A stretch of DNA of 64,000 nt. It comes from Polytrichum commune (Eukaryota; Streptophyta; Polytrichopsida; Polytrichales; Polytrichaceae). Position 1 is the first letter of the stretch; every line of letters begins with the position of its first letter. The stretch is from assembly GCA_950295325.1 (NCBI GenBank), contig OX485807.1, forward strand, positions 50,498,440 through 50,562,439, in the 5' to 3' direction. Under the pieces are notes generated by a model. That model worked only from the letters and a program-made list of their open reading frames with translations, searched no databases and was not told where the DNA came from. The translations under genes were made by a program, and so were the position numbers. Positions 1 to 13,399 of this stretch are shown here, one piece after another.

Positions 1-3000
1 GGACCTAAGCTGACTAGTGGGAACGGTCAATTGTCTTGCGAGATTATAAACAACAACTAGTTGGACAATAGTCTGTGGTGGTTGAGGAAGTTACCGGGAC
101 TTGGCCGATCCTCGGGATCTATTAGGAGAGTTGCAAGCTCATTTCTCTCTCTCTCATTTTCGAGCAAGGCTGGGAGAGCCTAAAACTAGTAAACTATTTT
201 TTATCTTGACTGACATTTGCTGCATTCAATTTTGAGAGTGAAAGACCGGATCTCTTTTAACTTTGTGATTCTAGTTGTTACTCCAAGGGGTTTGTACTGG
301 AGTAATCTTACACTGTTATTAATCTATATATGTTTTTTTTTGCTTATCAGTGATTGTGAGAGGCAATCGGAATCGTATCGAAAAGCTATAATTGATTGTT
401 GTTCTACTTTCAGTCTATTGTCTTGTGGCTGCGAGTATTTCTGTGTCCTAATGTTATATCATAGTTATCGTCCGAGGGCCAGGTTGCAGATTAATTAAGT
501 ATACTTGTGTAAATTTGTCAGGATAGAATCCTGTAGTATGGATATTTGAGCAATCTGTAAATGACTCATATTTTCAATTGTCTGTAGTCATGTATGCCTG
601 TAGGAATGTGAATCCAGGCTTGGTTTAATATTGTAATAAATGTTCAAATTATGGCTTAAGTCGATAGTCTAGGTAAAAGAGAAATTAAGTAGTTCAGGTG
701 GAGTTAGTCTGGAACTGAGTTACTGTACGTCCTCGATTTAATTGCATTACTGTAGTTTGGCCATTGTCTTGGTTGTCTGCAAGAGCGAACTGAAGCAAGT
801 CTATGGCATGGCTCTAATGATTTCAGGGTATAATCAGATGTAAGTCAATGTAACTTTTTGCTGGAATAATCAAGTTGTTCAAGAGTGTAACCGGATATAT
901 TAAGTGGATAACTTTAAGGCACATTATTTCGAATATCATCTCGAACTCTCAAGCTATGGGAAGACTGGAGATATACTGAATTGATTTATGCTGACATATT
1001 TTACCTTAATATTTTCTTGTACTTTAATCTGGTGTAAGAGGAGTGATTCCTCAGTTGGGTGCTTGCGGTTAATCTATGTGTAACTTTATGATTCAGATTG
1101 TATGACAATACATAATTACTCTGATGTATCACCCACTTGATCGAGTGCACGAAATAGTCAAGAGGCCATAGACCTTTCATCTTTGTACTTATTGATTTCC
1201 AAATTGCCTCTAGAACTAAGTGCACACCAAATCAATTGTCATCAACGTGTTTTCATTCTTTAAATTGATTTGGGTAAAGAGAGTCGTGTCGTTGTAATAT
1301 GTGAAAGGGTTAGAGAATTGTAGCACCGGATCCCCGGGTACAATCAACGTGAGCAAAAGTTTAAGACCATTGCCTCCGTAGTGTAAATGGAGAACATGTT
1401 CCTAACCTTTGGTGGATGATGAAGCGTCACCGAATCAAGACCATTGACTGCGGAAGGTTAACCGGTGAAGGAGAAGACCAAAGGACGTGCCGATTGTGAT
1501 GCCGGTAAGTTTTGCTTGTGACTTAAAACCTTAAGGGAATTAAGGGTAACTTGGAGTTTAATCCTCTTTAATAATTGAATGGCTTAAACATGATTTACAA
1601 TAAAGAAATGGATTAATGAATTAAATGTTTTGAGCTTTAAGGAGATGGAATTGGAATCTTAAATGAATGGAATGAGTTCATGAGTGATGTGAGAATATGT
1701 TAACCCGCATACGTGATTTTGGACTTATTGCCTTGAGGAAAGAGATTAAGATTGCTTTGGCCGATACCAGGTAAAAGACAATTGTCGGACCGCCTAATTA
1801 AACTTGGATTTAATCAAAGAAGAATGTTTATCCTGAAAGGATTACCGCACTGACTTTTCAAAGTTACATTAAAATGGAGTTAATCAATGAAAGACTATGG
1901 ACCATGCCGAAGTGCCCTTGACTTCGGTAAAGAGACAAAAATGGGATACTATTGCAAGACTATTGACTATGGTTGTGCCTATGCTTGTGCACCGCACTTG
2001 GTTCAATTAAAATGAACTCACTGCCAGACAATTGACTGGGAAATTAGAGTGAGACGAGAGACTGTCACATTTGCATGTACTGACATGGAGTGATTTTTAG
2101 AGTTTTTATCCCTTACCCGTAAACCAATTGTCAGTCATAATCCAAAGTGAAGTGATATAACCTTGTGTTTTCCCTAATAAACCTTATCTAAGACACCTAG
2201 ATGCTACATGAATCACCTTTTAAGTCTTCCCTGATTGTTTCCCTGGGTTTTGTTTGTAACCAAAAAGCTAACTACAGGGTCCATCTACATTTAATATGGG
2301 GTCTTTGACAATAATTATAGGGTTAAGTAATCTAAACATAAAAACACTATATGCTATAGTATTGTTCACTATGTTTTGCCTTGGGTAATGGTGGTGGGCC
2401 CAACTCAAAGAGATGGCATCTAGCTATGGCCGTATTTGGCAACCCACTTCAGCTCATCAAGGTTGGCCCTTGACATTGGCATGTGACAATAAGTAACTAT
2501 AAACTTAATTGTATTTTATTCATACATTTGGCAAGTTTGGATACGTAGAGTATTCATATTGATATGTCAGTCCTCTCATTGATTTAGCAATTTAAATTGG
2601 ATTCAAAAGCCATCATAGCACTCAGAATATCTTAATAGTATTTTTAATTCTTATGGAATTTTGAAGGCAAATATTTCCATGGCCAGTTGCGGTCACATAG
2701 GGACATCCATCCGTGTTACCCCTTGCCATTGCCACCTCCCCTAGGTTTCCCCCACCATACCCACTTCCCAGGGAGTGCACTGTTCAAGTACTGTATCTAT
2801 ACACGTGGGTGCACAAAAGGGGTATTATTTAAAACAAGCATGTACAAAATGTACGTACAAGAGACATATTGCTATTAAGCAAGAAGTAGGTATATATGAG
2901 GCTATAGAAAAATATATGTAAAGTACGCATTTACGCGTTCAAGTCAGACCTGGACCAAGAATCATGTGTTTTTTCATCCACTAAGTAACGACTTTATAAC

Positions 3001-3429
3001 TAAAAATCCATGATTTGATATTATACATATAATAGGGCCATATTTTTGCATTTCCAAACATTTGTACACATGTTATATACAATTTCTGTATTTGTTTTTG
3101 GACCCTTGTGTACGTATGGAAATGTATTTTGAAGCAATGAGATTTGTAAGTATATTACTTGATTTTAGCAAAAATAAAATGTATACATGGGTATTTTAAT
3201 AAGGGGCATGCACACACGTGATGCTTGGTTTTAATGAATAGTGCACTCCCTAAGACCCACTTGTTCACTTCTAGTCTCCCTATCTTTCCCAATTGATTTC
3301 CTCATTACTTTGTTGCATTTTTGTATTTGAGAAGAATATTTCTTTAGAAAGTTTCTTGTTTTTTAGGCAAAAAAAATACATGACAGTGAGACGATGGCCA
3401 CACCACCACCACGAATTCCGTTGCATATA
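1..3429. other. AT-rich sequence, no gene recognised
   Basis: Both strands carry only short reading frames without recognisable domains. The first 2.1 kb has mixed composition with repeated short phrases such as gaccattgac, and a donor-like context (gccggtaagt) near 1503-1512. It could be an untranslated leader or the inside of an old LTR, but I cannot support either. From about 2.2 kb on the sequence is AT-rich intergenic-like. Confidence 0.5.
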
Positions 3430-3609
3430 CATTATGTAACATTGGCATACACCTCATAACACTATTGAACCTACTCATACCAGTACATTAACAAAATAAT
3501 TGAACGCCAAGTGTCATGTGGTGACAACTAGTGATGAAATTGTTGATTATTATCGTAATCTAGCATATGCCCCAAAATAGGGTAAGCGGCATTATCACGC
3601 ATGTGACAC
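3430..3609 (-). repeat. Dispersed repeat, left copy of an inverted pair
   Basis: The reverse complement of this stretch aligns with 9316-9496 over nearly its whole length. Shared phrases include ccctattttg-ggcatatgctag, acacttggcgttcaa and ttcaatagtgttatgaggtg. Similarity fades at the gtgtcac end, which faces inward in both copies. The pair could be the ends of a 6-kb DNA element or two independent copies of a small transposon. No coding potential is seen inside it. Confidence 0.7.
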
Positions 3610-4127
3610 AAACGGTGTAGTAGAGTAGACGATTCATCTTTATTCATTGAATATAGGAACACAAAGTAGTGTATCTATTTCTCCTTGCAGATATTGTATT
3701 TCTAGAACATTGTTGTTGTTGGGGATTAATGTACTCAAGAATGGGCCTTGTAGGCATAATGAGGCATGTTCCATGGTGTGCAAGAGAGGCGAGGCTCATC
3801 CGATGTATACATAAATTGGTGCACTTGTTTTGGTTTCAACTCTTTGACACAATGTTTTCATGGTTTCCAATACATTCATACCATGTGACACTAAATATCA
3901 TATTTAGCGTAGTTATCAAAAAGGTTTAAAACTGGTATTACAAGGTACACATTCAATTGGTGGAGTGTTTTATTACGTAAGTTAATTGCAAATCAAGAAG
4001 GTCCAACCGCTACTTACAGATGGCGGATGTTAACCCTCCCCTTACAAACTTTCAGGGGAGGTGGGCCGAGGCCGGGGCACTTTCGGGCTGCACCCACAAA
4101 ACAAATCTAAATTTTTTCAAATCTTGA
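3610..4127. other. No gene recognised
   Basis: A short spacer with one 86-codon frame (3669-3929, plus) of low complexity and no domain. A GC-richer patch at 4030-4100 may belong to an old insertion. Confidence 0.4.
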
Positions 4128-5510
4128 TGTGAGGCCAAACCGCACACCCTTAGCGTCGTAATCCAGGTGAGGGTTGGTTGCTCACATTTCTTACTCCATG
4201 CCTCCTAATCTCCTAGCATGATTCAGCTCCCTCTAATGGTAAACTCAAACCCACGATTTTATTCCAAGATGGATGGTACAAGCATTAAGAAATGCTTCTT
4301 TATCCGTGATTCTTCCCTCCCACATCATCTCACACTAAATGCTCATTAACCTACTTTAACGTCTAATCCCATGCAAGAGCACTACACACCATAGCCCATC
4401 ACCTTAACTAATCCCTCTACTTTCCTAATCCAAACTACCTTTCCTACCTAGCTAATTGGTCCAACATGTGGAAAAACTCCGGCAGGGTCGGCCCAAACCA
4501 CCAACCCCCATTCAGTCTCGGCCATTAAACCACAATTCCACGCTGTTCACGAACACATTCACCCGTCAAAACCCGTCAAACTCCATCTTGGGCCTCCGGC
4601 TGCCACTCTGTGCGGCCCTGGTCTCGTGACCGGCCCTTCCGGTAGCTGGTCGTCTCTGTCAGTTGCACCAGGCAGCCACTGACTTCGCCAAAGCTCTCCT
4701 TCCATCTAACCTTCAGCTTTGTGCAAGGTCTCACCTCGCTAATCGCCCTGGACTGCATCGGAGCGTAAGCCTCCCCCCCTTCTCTTACCTAACAGATCCC
4801 AACATTGGTTCCGACTCAATTCCAGCAAGTCCAGGTGCGATTCTGCTAGTGTATCGGCCGCTAATGCGCTCCCAGCGGCATTTTTGAATTCGGCTCGGCC
4901 ATCCAGAAGCTCCCTCCTCCTTGCACCTGCATTCCCCGGTTCCTGAGCACAGTCGGCTCATCAATCCCGTCGAACCTCCCTCATTCTGCCTTGCACTACA
5001 CTATGTGGCCTCGGAATCACCTTCTCGGTGCCAGCCTCTTCCTCATTTCCGCCGGTCGCCCCTCCGTCCGCATTCCAGGTCGCTCAATCTCACCCCCTTT
5101 CATGTGGCAGCTGCTGCCCTCTCTCTCCAGGGATTATCCCTCTCTTCCACCGAAATCCCATCCCTGCAACCTCTGAGGGTACCGCGCTGTGGCGGCTGTG
5201 TGAGAGGCAAAAAAATCACACACACACCAGAGAGACTCCCAACCGAACAACCGCCTAACAGTAGACAGTCCCCGATCCCAGAAGCCCGGGATTTTCTAGG
5301 GCCCAGTGACCTTACCCTTTGGCGAACATCCGCCCTGCCTAATTCGAACAATTGGCGTGCCTAATTAGGTTACCAAATCCCAGCTCATCGAGTCGGTTTT
5401 AATTCCGTCACCCTAACTGCATTTCTCCTAACATAATTTTAATCAATCAACCGAAACTAAAACCCCACGGCTCCCACTCAATCCGAGCTAAAGCCTAGAG
5501 CATGCACTCT
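4128..5510. mobile_element. Decayed LTR-like block of the family at 26289 and 57035
   Basis: The block begins TGTGAGGCCAAACC and continues with cccttagcgtcgtaatccagg. Nearly the same opening is found at 57035 (TGTGAGGCCAAACC, then a cacccttaagcgtccgtagtcc phrase) and, more diverged, at 26289. As in the 26289 copy, a C-rich, GC-rich stretch of about 1 kb follows. I do not find the matching terminal gggctcaca nor a target duplication, so the far end is uncertain and the copy is probably truncated. The frames of 60-147 codons between 4576 and 5364 are by-products of the GC-rich composition. Confidence 0.4.
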
Positions 5511-5892
5511 TTTTATGTTTTTCATAGCTAATATAAATTCAAATCCACTCCTAGTAAACTCACAGGGAGGTCACTTAGTGCATTTTAAAAACGACGTGCA
5601 GCATAATATAGGGAGGATTAAAGTCATTTGACATAAAAATTATAAAAAAATTCCAAATAATGAAGGGTCCATTAAAAGTACATAAGCCCATTACAAGTAA
5701 AATAGATAGGTATAAAATATGGGCCATTCCTTTTTAGTAAAAATAATATAGGGGCTGAAAATAAGGATCTTAGGATGTATGTTTAGTAGAATAAATTTCG
5801 TACGCATGCCTCACGAGGGATGGATGAAAAATTACTCATCATTCACCCAAAAATGGATGAAATTGGAAGCCTAACTCTATGCCCAACTTCTC

Positions 5893-6317
5893 TTGGTGGT
5901 TTTTCTCCCCTTCTCTTTTGAAACTCTTCAACCCGATTGTAGGGCGCCCGTTTGTGCACAACATTTGAGCCTCACCGTTGTTCCAGTTCAGGGTGGGTGG
6001 GTAGGGTGCAGGCTATGCGGCGGTGCAATGGGAAACAATTTGGAGTACTTAGGCAAGCGGTTGACCTCCTTGCTCGAACGGAGAAATCAGGGAGGAGAAA
6101 TCCTAATAATCCCCACATTGAAGTAATGTTGCAATATTATAGAAAATATCCAGGCCATAACAAATTTAAGTATGATCACACGGATAGCAAATGGATTGAT
6201 GTAGATTGCATTATATCTACGGTAACCATGAGCTACAATTCTACAAATGAGGTGTACACTCTTGATAGGAATGATTCAGAGCAACTGTCCAAGTTTGTGA
6301 CAGAACGAACTATATAA
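5893..6317 (+). CDS. Unrecognised overlapping reading frames
   Basis: Two overlapping plus-strand frames lie here, 5893-6126 (77 codons) and 5952-6317 (121 codons). The longer one has a plausible protein-like second half (residues about 55-121, with YYRKYPGHNKFKYD and an acidic, aromatic composition) but no motif that I recognise. The switch between frames near 6060-6120 could mean a frameshifted fragment of a transposon protein or host exon. No splice or promoter signals are clear. It may be chance. Confidence 0.2.
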
Positions 6318-9315
6318 GATTCATGACCAAGCTTAAAGTGTTTCACATTATATGGTTTTGGTCTTCACTAGCATGTAAAGTGATTTTGAATAAAGGATTT
6401 TTATGGAGCGGGTGTTGTGTTTGTAAACACACACTCAATCATGTTGTGTTCCATCCTAAGTCTTCTTTTTGTATTTTCACTTTAAGTTTTTGTACTTGGT
6501 TTTTGCAATGGTACGTAATTTTTATATTTTTTTGTTGCCATGCTTTTCCCATCACTTTTGCATTGCATACATTCTTAAATTCAATTTTTTTAATTAAAAG
6601 GAATATAGACTACAAAAAATTTCAATGACATGGGCATTATAAGTAATGGTAGGGTACAAAAAAATAGGCCATTTTATAATATTATGTAATTATAGGGAGC
6701 TTTTAATTCGTGCCTTGGAGGTAAATAGCCCCTAAACAAATACCCCTCCCCCACACGTGGTACACAAAAATCCTACTGAGTGACCTCCCCGTGAGTAAAC
6801 TCTTAAGGGTTAACCACAATTGTGGGCACCATATTGGGCTCACACCTGATCGAAAACTGCTACTCGCTCCCCCCGACTTTGAAAAATAAAATTGCCCTTG
6901 CATTCTTGAAGGTCGTTTATCCATATAACTCATATTGAGTGCACTTCACCTTCCAGGTCCAAAATCCAATATATATGTTCACTTCCATTGAGTAAATAAG
7001 CAATTGATTGGGATTTCATTTTCGAAATGAGACCGACAATAAAACATGTAATTAACTTGGAAGTCAACAATATCACAAAACCCTCATTAGCATTGACGTT
7101 AAAAAAATTATGACTTACCATTGAAAGGGTCTTTGTCATTCTAAATTGGAACTAAAATTAGTGTTTTAGCGTCCAATATTTTAGTTCATGCCTTCTGTTT
7201 CCAAAAGTATTGATATACATTCAAACTAATAAAGTGTGATTGAATACAATTAAATCTAATTAATCCTAATTAATCCTAATTTGTCCACCAACTCCTTGAT
7301 TGGCCTTGCAAACCGACTTTCCTCCCAACTCATATGATGGCTCAATAACATATACATTAGTATGGTTTGATGGAGCATGAGAATAGTTGTGGGAACATGG
7401 GAACAACACATGGGAACATGTGAACCTATTGCATTATGAATATGAGAACATGAGAGTGTGGTAACACTCGCATCCATGTTGGCCTCTACAACATGCACCA
7501 TGTCCACCTCTTCCTAGTGTTACGTACATAATTTCCAATATTAAATTGAAGTTTACATAATACTACACAATAGATAGGTCACTCGATAGGTCACCAAAAT
7601 GATGATAAATATTTGACAAGTGGGAAACACATATATGGCAAGCATGTCCGTTGCTCGGCATCAAACCTTTCATTAAGGTTGTGTATACACCTTCCATTAA
7701 GGTTGAGAATGGTGGAGTGAGATATATTATCTCCAAATACTTATCATACAAATACTTGAACTTGGCAAGTAGCAATTAAATGAGAGTCAGATAATCAATC
7801 TCCAGGCATCTTCTCTAAGTACGAGTCCCCATAACCGTCCATACCTTTCTTCTCCGCCATAGTCACCACCCTTTTTGCTTATTTGCTTGCTTGATTTATG
7901 TTGATATGAAAATATGGTTCATCTACCATAGACTTCTTTGGTACCCCTCAACATGTATGCATGTATTAACTTGAAAAAGCTACCCTATTCATTGAGAAGA
8001 TTTGTATTTTTTGGGTGACCATCAATTGTGTGAACTTGGAGGAGACATCAAAGGTTTGAATGCACTGTCTTCTTTGGCATTTTTGATCATAGGTTGATGT
8101 TGCAAGTTGAAGGACGTGCCTCGAAGATGTGTGAAGTTGTTCAATGTTGAGATAATCCCAGACGAGGTGCACAAAAGTTTATGAAAAGAACATGATTGGA
8201 TAAAATGCATGCATCTGCAAGGGCACGTGGGACAAACTCAATCTTCACAAAACCAACAAACAATGTCTTAAAAGGGGAAGGAAATCAATGGAGAACATTG
8301 TATGTGAACTCGATGAGGTGGATAATAATAGTGATTTGGTTTTCATATTTTCAAGCTAATTGTGTTGGCTACAATCATTGGAGTGATGAAGCCACATATG
8401 GATGACAATATGCCTTTGCATCCAAAATTGTTCAATGAAACGCTAAGCTTGAGATTGGTCAAGTTGTTAAGCCAAGGACATTGTACATAAAGGGCAAAGA
8501 AAGGGGATCTATCATGGAGGTGGGTTTGCATTGTTCTTTCCTTGATGTGGGACGATTGCATGGGACTCGCATGCTAGCACACTAAATATGATACTTAGTG
8601 TGATATGATATTTTAGGTCACTATGATAACTTTTCACTCCAAAAAATTACTTATGTTGACGAATGGAATTGTATTGACAATTAATGCGCATGACACTTTG
8701 AAACCTCTAGGTAGCCTCTAGGCATCTAGTTTAAGCCCTTCACAAATAGTGCATGTGGCATTGATCACCCTAAATGGTGTAATAATCTATTCTGTGTGGT
8801 GATGTACCAGTGGCTTGAAGTGTGGAAAAACGGAACCTACTAAGAAAGTCATGGGAGACTCAATCAGTCGACACTTCTGTCGGCATGTAATTAAGTTAAA
8901 GTTCAGTCGGGCGGAATCCTCGGGAAAGCCAAGGCCGGGAGGGACTAATGCCCAACATTCCGTGTCCCACTTGGACTTGGCAAGTTGCTACCAAAGAGTA
9001 AATTAAACATTCCCCGGGCCGCTCCCGTAATAAGTGCATACATTGGGTCAAAATCAGATCACAAAAACTTATTATTAGCTTACTTTATTCACCCATGTAG
9101 CAACCACGACAAAAAAGGAAACCAACAACAATTTATGTAATGTTGTTACTATGATAGTGAATACTAAAAGTAATGTGGAATATTGACAAATTAGTGCAGG
9201 GCAACTTGATTGTATATATTAGTATGAAACCCACGCAAACTTTTGCATTGAGAATTGATGTCAACGAAGTTATGCTTCAACCCACGTCACAACTCTACAT
9301 AATTAATGGTATTTA
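6318..9315. other. AT-rich, no gene recognised
   Basis: Only short frames (60-83 codons on either strand) with unlikely composition. A GC-richer patch at 8870-9030 (around ggccgggagggactaatgcc) may be a fragment of an old LTR. Nothing else could be assigned. Confidence 0.4.
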
Positions 9316-9496
9316 GTGTCACATGCGTAATAGTGTCACTTGCCCTATTTTGAGGCATATGCTAGGTTACACCGATGATTAACAACTTCACCATAAGTGT
9401 CATCTTATGACACTTGGCGTTCAAGCGTGCTTACTAATATCTTGGCATGATGATGTTCAATAGTGTTATGAGGTGGATGCGTATATTACACAATGG
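9316..9496 (+). repeat. Dispersed repeat, right copy of an inverted pair
   Basis: This is the homologue, in opposite orientation, of 3430-3609. It starts gtgtcacatgcg and ends near gtatattacacaatgg. The two copies differ by many substitutions and a few indels, so the duplication is old. Confidence 0.7.
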
Positions 9497-10286
9497 TCTA
9501 CAAGTTGACTAAAGTATACACAAATGACACTTGTCATAAGTATGTTCGAGAATATCTTCCTCTTGTTTACTAAAATATAAAACATGATGTTTGCCATTAG
9601 TACACTCAAATGTATTTTCCCCTTGCAAACTAAAATAGATATTGTATATTGCAACTCCCCACGTGTTTACCGTTGTTCATTTCGGAAAAGATATTTACCA
9701 CATTCTTTTTCCATATGTTTTCTGAATCCAAGTTCAATTATTTCAGTGTTAATTATTATGTTTAGATTTTTTACTGAGGATAAGAACATTTTTTCTTTAT
9801 TTTTTCATTCTCGGTAAGTATATCTCTTGATGTAAATTAAACATCAAAATTTTCATTGTAAAGTGATAAATTATAAATGTTATTTTTTTTTGCTTGTTCT
9901 GGTGATGTTGCTTCTATCCATGCAAAATCCAATTCTTTTTTCTTTTGGACATTAGAGATCTCATAGTCATATGCACGGTCGAATCATTCGTTTACTACCT
10001 CTTCTAAAATGTTATACTAATCTTTGCCAATTAGTGTGTCGTTTTAAATTTTGATTGAAAGTAGGTTGTTAAATGCTAATACATCATAGGATTTGCAGGT
10101 TTTCTCTTCTCTATGGTTTTTCATCATCCAAATTCAAGATGAAGGCCTTGGTTCCTTGGAGAAGGTTTTTTACATCAACTAGTAGATTTTTAAGGTGAAG
10201 TTTAATCGTATCACTTCATGAGGTAGATTTACGAAAGCATATGATCACGATAGGTTCAGCAATCAACTCACCAAGTTCTATTTTCA
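9497..10286. other. AT-rich, no gene recognised
   Basis: Poly-T rich sequence with two overlapping antiparallel frames of 62 and 77 codons that show no domain. Confidence 0.4.
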
Positions 10287-10867
10287 TTATGGACATTCTC
10301 TTTTTAACCTTGTACATGACTGTATCTCGTTCCCATTTTTATTTTCAAAGTTCAAAGTGGATTGATATTTGTTAGTAAAAGAAGAATCCATTCTCATCAA
10401 CTTCCACATCAAAGGGAAGTTGGGTGAGATTGTAGTGTAATCATCTATTCTATCTTGCCTTTTGGAGGGCCACTCTATCTGAGGGACATGTGAAAAAGAA
10501 AGTTTGACATTTTGCATTTTCTTTGCTTCATCAATATTTGCCATCTTTTTCATTAACTCTCTTGTTGTTTCCACACTTTCCTTTGGTAATTCTTTTTGTT
10601 TGTTGGAAAGGTTTAAGGCTTGGAATCCTAGCCAAAAGGAAAAAAACATTTTGATCCTAGGTTCTATTTGTTTTTAGCTTTCTTTTGGACGATGGTTACT
10701 AGAGCTAAGGTAGTTCTTTTTGGTGCGGTGTTTATTACTTCATTTTCTTCAACCGCACATACATCCATGTTCCTCGTAAAGCTAGCTTCAGTCATATGTT
10801 TTGACCTGTGTACGATAACATATGAGATGATGTTTTCAGAAGGTTTTTCTAAGATAATAATTTTCAC
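10287..10867 (-). CDS. Two unrecognised minus-strand frames, possibly one decayed gene
   Basis: Reading leftward, a 67-codon frame (10867-10664) is followed after 14 bases by a 120-codon frame (10649-10287). Both are lysine/glutamate-rich; the second has a helical-looking stretch (ESVETTRELMKKMANIDEAK, residues about 24-43) followed by a basic region. I recognise neither. They could be neighbouring pieces of one frameshifted transposon or host protein, or chance frames in AT-rich DNA. Confidence 0.2.
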
Positions 10868-12539
10868 AGAGTTTATTGTAATTTTAATGAGATGTTACTT
10901 CTTTGATTCTTATAGCCAATACCTTCCCACCACTTAATTAATGGGCATGAGTGATATTTGGTAATAGAGAAGAAGTAATAATGTTTACTTTTATCATTTT
11001 TTATTCTATGAGAGTAGTCGTCATTTGTGTATAATGTAACATTTTTAATAATTTTACTATGTCTTAGAAAATGTTTACTTTTGTTTTTGAGGTATAAGTA
11101 AACAATATTAATTTTGTCACCTTAGATGCTATCATAAATCGTTTTTGACACACCGATCGTGCAAACCGGCCATTGTGTGAAGCAACCTTAAGTTAGCAGA
11201 AAACATAGCAGAGAATATAATACCTACAAGTATCACGAACCCAAGTGTCACTTGAAATATGAAGCATAGCATACTTCTTTCTCACCCAGGGCCAACTTAC
11301 GGTTGGGGAGAGATGGGCCCATTGAGCTTGAGAAATAACCCGTTTAAGTTCAAGACTTTAGGCAAATCATCGACCATTTCAGAGGAGTCTATAGAAAATT
11401 ACCAAAAGGATAATCGGAAGATATCAACATGTGACCAGTTGGATTTGGAAATACTTGGATCTCATTTGATTTTTTTCAAAATCTCCCCGGACATGATTGG
11501 AGTTATTTTTTGATTCAACTCAACTTTTTGGTTGGGAATTGGTTGTTTTGCATACAAAACTTTTTATGTTCGAAAAGTTTTTGGTGCATGCTTGGAGTGC
11601 ATGTGCAATTTGAACAAACATTATCCATCAGTGGTTTGGGTGGGTTTAGAGTCCGAGTTGGCTTGCAATAGGGGGCAACTCTTCGGTGTTAGTGGGATTG
11701 CATGGATTAGCATTGTTAGGTGCAAAAATATCTAGTATAAAGAGGGATTGTTGAGTGCAAAAATTGTTGTGTTTCATGAATTGTTTGCTCGCAAAATGGC
11801 TCCTCAAGTATCGTAAAGTTTCCAATTCTCTATCCCTTCTCGATCGCCCCAAATTTGCTAACTTCTTTGCAACTGTTGTCATAGAAGCCTTGAAACATTC
11901 AGATGCACACAGGGTTAAAGGTCTATTTCTTCACTCCATGAGAATAGATCGCACCAAAAATAATAAGGTGAGTTTCGATTTGTAATTAATTCTCATTTTA
12001 TACCTTTTTCTCTCTCAAATGAACCAACAACTTATAAGAATAGGGGCAAAAAAATGCACCGGTGGCAACATTTCCTAGTGAGTTACGATTGGCATTGCAT
12101 CAAATGTGACTTACGTAGCCTATGCTGACACCAACAAATATGACATATTATTGTGTCCCGTATTTTCGATTGTGTTGAAAATTCACCGTCGTTTTGTGCT
12201 TTGGTAACTAAGTAACGTGGTAAGAGTTCGAAAACAAACATGAATTTCTACCCAAAAGTTAGAGGAGGGACTACCCTTGGAACGAAGCTCTTCAAGGTTA
12301 TTATTAGGCACATGTCAAGGCTAAAATTATTTAACCTAGGCCCAGTGAACCAACGTTCAGGGAGTTTTTTCACACGAACCCTCTAATAATTGATTAAAAT
12401 GAGCCCCAACCAATCATTACATATTTTTTGTCGGTTTGGGTTGGATCCATGAAGTTCATCCGGTTCATTTCCCCCACTTGACATTTTACCTCGGTTGAAA
12501 GCCGGACGTAAGAAAAAAAACCGGTAAAAAACCGTATAG
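10868..12539. other. AT-rich, no gene recognised
   Basis: Several 60-85 codon frames on both strands overlap one another (11259-11985) with no domain. No RNA gene or repeat was recognised. Confidence 0.4.
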
Positions 12540-12711
12540 TAAAAAAATTCAAATGTGAAAAAAACCGACTAGTAAAAAATCCGTTTAAATAATATTTTAC
12601 CCGGTTTTCATGTTTATTCTGAACTAAATTACATTCCCTCAAAAAAATACTCAATTTATCCTTAGCAGGAGTTGAACCTGGTTCAAATACCCCCCACCGG
12701 TTGGAGGCTAA
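12540..12711 (-). repeat. SINE-like tRNA-promoter boxes, left copy
   Basis: On the minus strand the sequence has an A-box-like tagcctccaaccgg (12710-12697) followed by a B-box-like ggttcaactcc (12678-12668), close to the Pol III B-box consensus GGTTCGANTCC. The downstream sequence is A/T-rich with aaaccggtaaaaa phrases resembling those downstream of the second copy at 25017. The two copies share aaatcctt-gcc-ccaa before the boxes. This suggests a tRNA-derived SINE family. The ends and target duplications were not identified. Confidence 0.4.
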
Positions 12712-13399
12712 GGATTTACAACCCCTCAAATCACCAATGGCTTCAATTACTCTATGACTACAAAAATCAACAAATTCATCTTACACACATATTCTTATAC
12801 ACATGTCATGCAATAGAATACAAACTTACAACAATAAATTTCCTTATTCTAAGAATGAATTTACATGTTCTAATACAAAAAAAAAAATACAAATTCATGA
12901 TCCTTCCATACTCTTAAACGATTTGAACCCATTGAGGACAAGAGGGGTTTAAGTTAGTACAAATAACCACCAACACAATAACTTACATTTCATGCACAAA
13001 TCACAACAAATTATTATCTTATTGCTCGGAACCAATAACTCCACATAGATACCGTTCGGGATAACAGAATAATATCTGAATTAGGTGTTATTTTTCCATA
13101 TTCCTATGACTTCATTAAAGATTTCATGACAATCATCAATTGGCCCTTCTAAAACAACCCGCAAAACACTCTTTCAATTATTTGTAAATATTTTATTTAT
13201 TTGTTTGGTCCTTATGCAATTCTGGACTGAAAATGTCATGTCACAACTCGCCATGCTAATGCATTATACTCTAGCTATCTCAGCTAGAACTAACAAGTTC
13301 TTATACTTCACTTTTAATATGTAATTCCAAGTGATCATTGACCGAACATCTTTGAAGTTTTTGTCCAACCAATCGGTAGTTGCTTGTAACTTAAATGTA
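12712..13399. other. AT-rich, no gene recognised
   Basis: Possibly contains the decayed C-terminal part of the transposase to its right (minus strand), but I could not read a dimerisation motif here. Confidence 0.3.

Noticed and set aside
1329-1342. ggatccccgggtac, identical to part of a cloning-vector polylinker
   Set aside because: Only 14 bases match and both flanks are unrelated to vector sequence, so chance is the simplest explanation.
4921-5364. 147-codon plus frame
   Set aside because: Lies in a C-rich LTR-like block, with three further overlapping frames of similar length and no domain.
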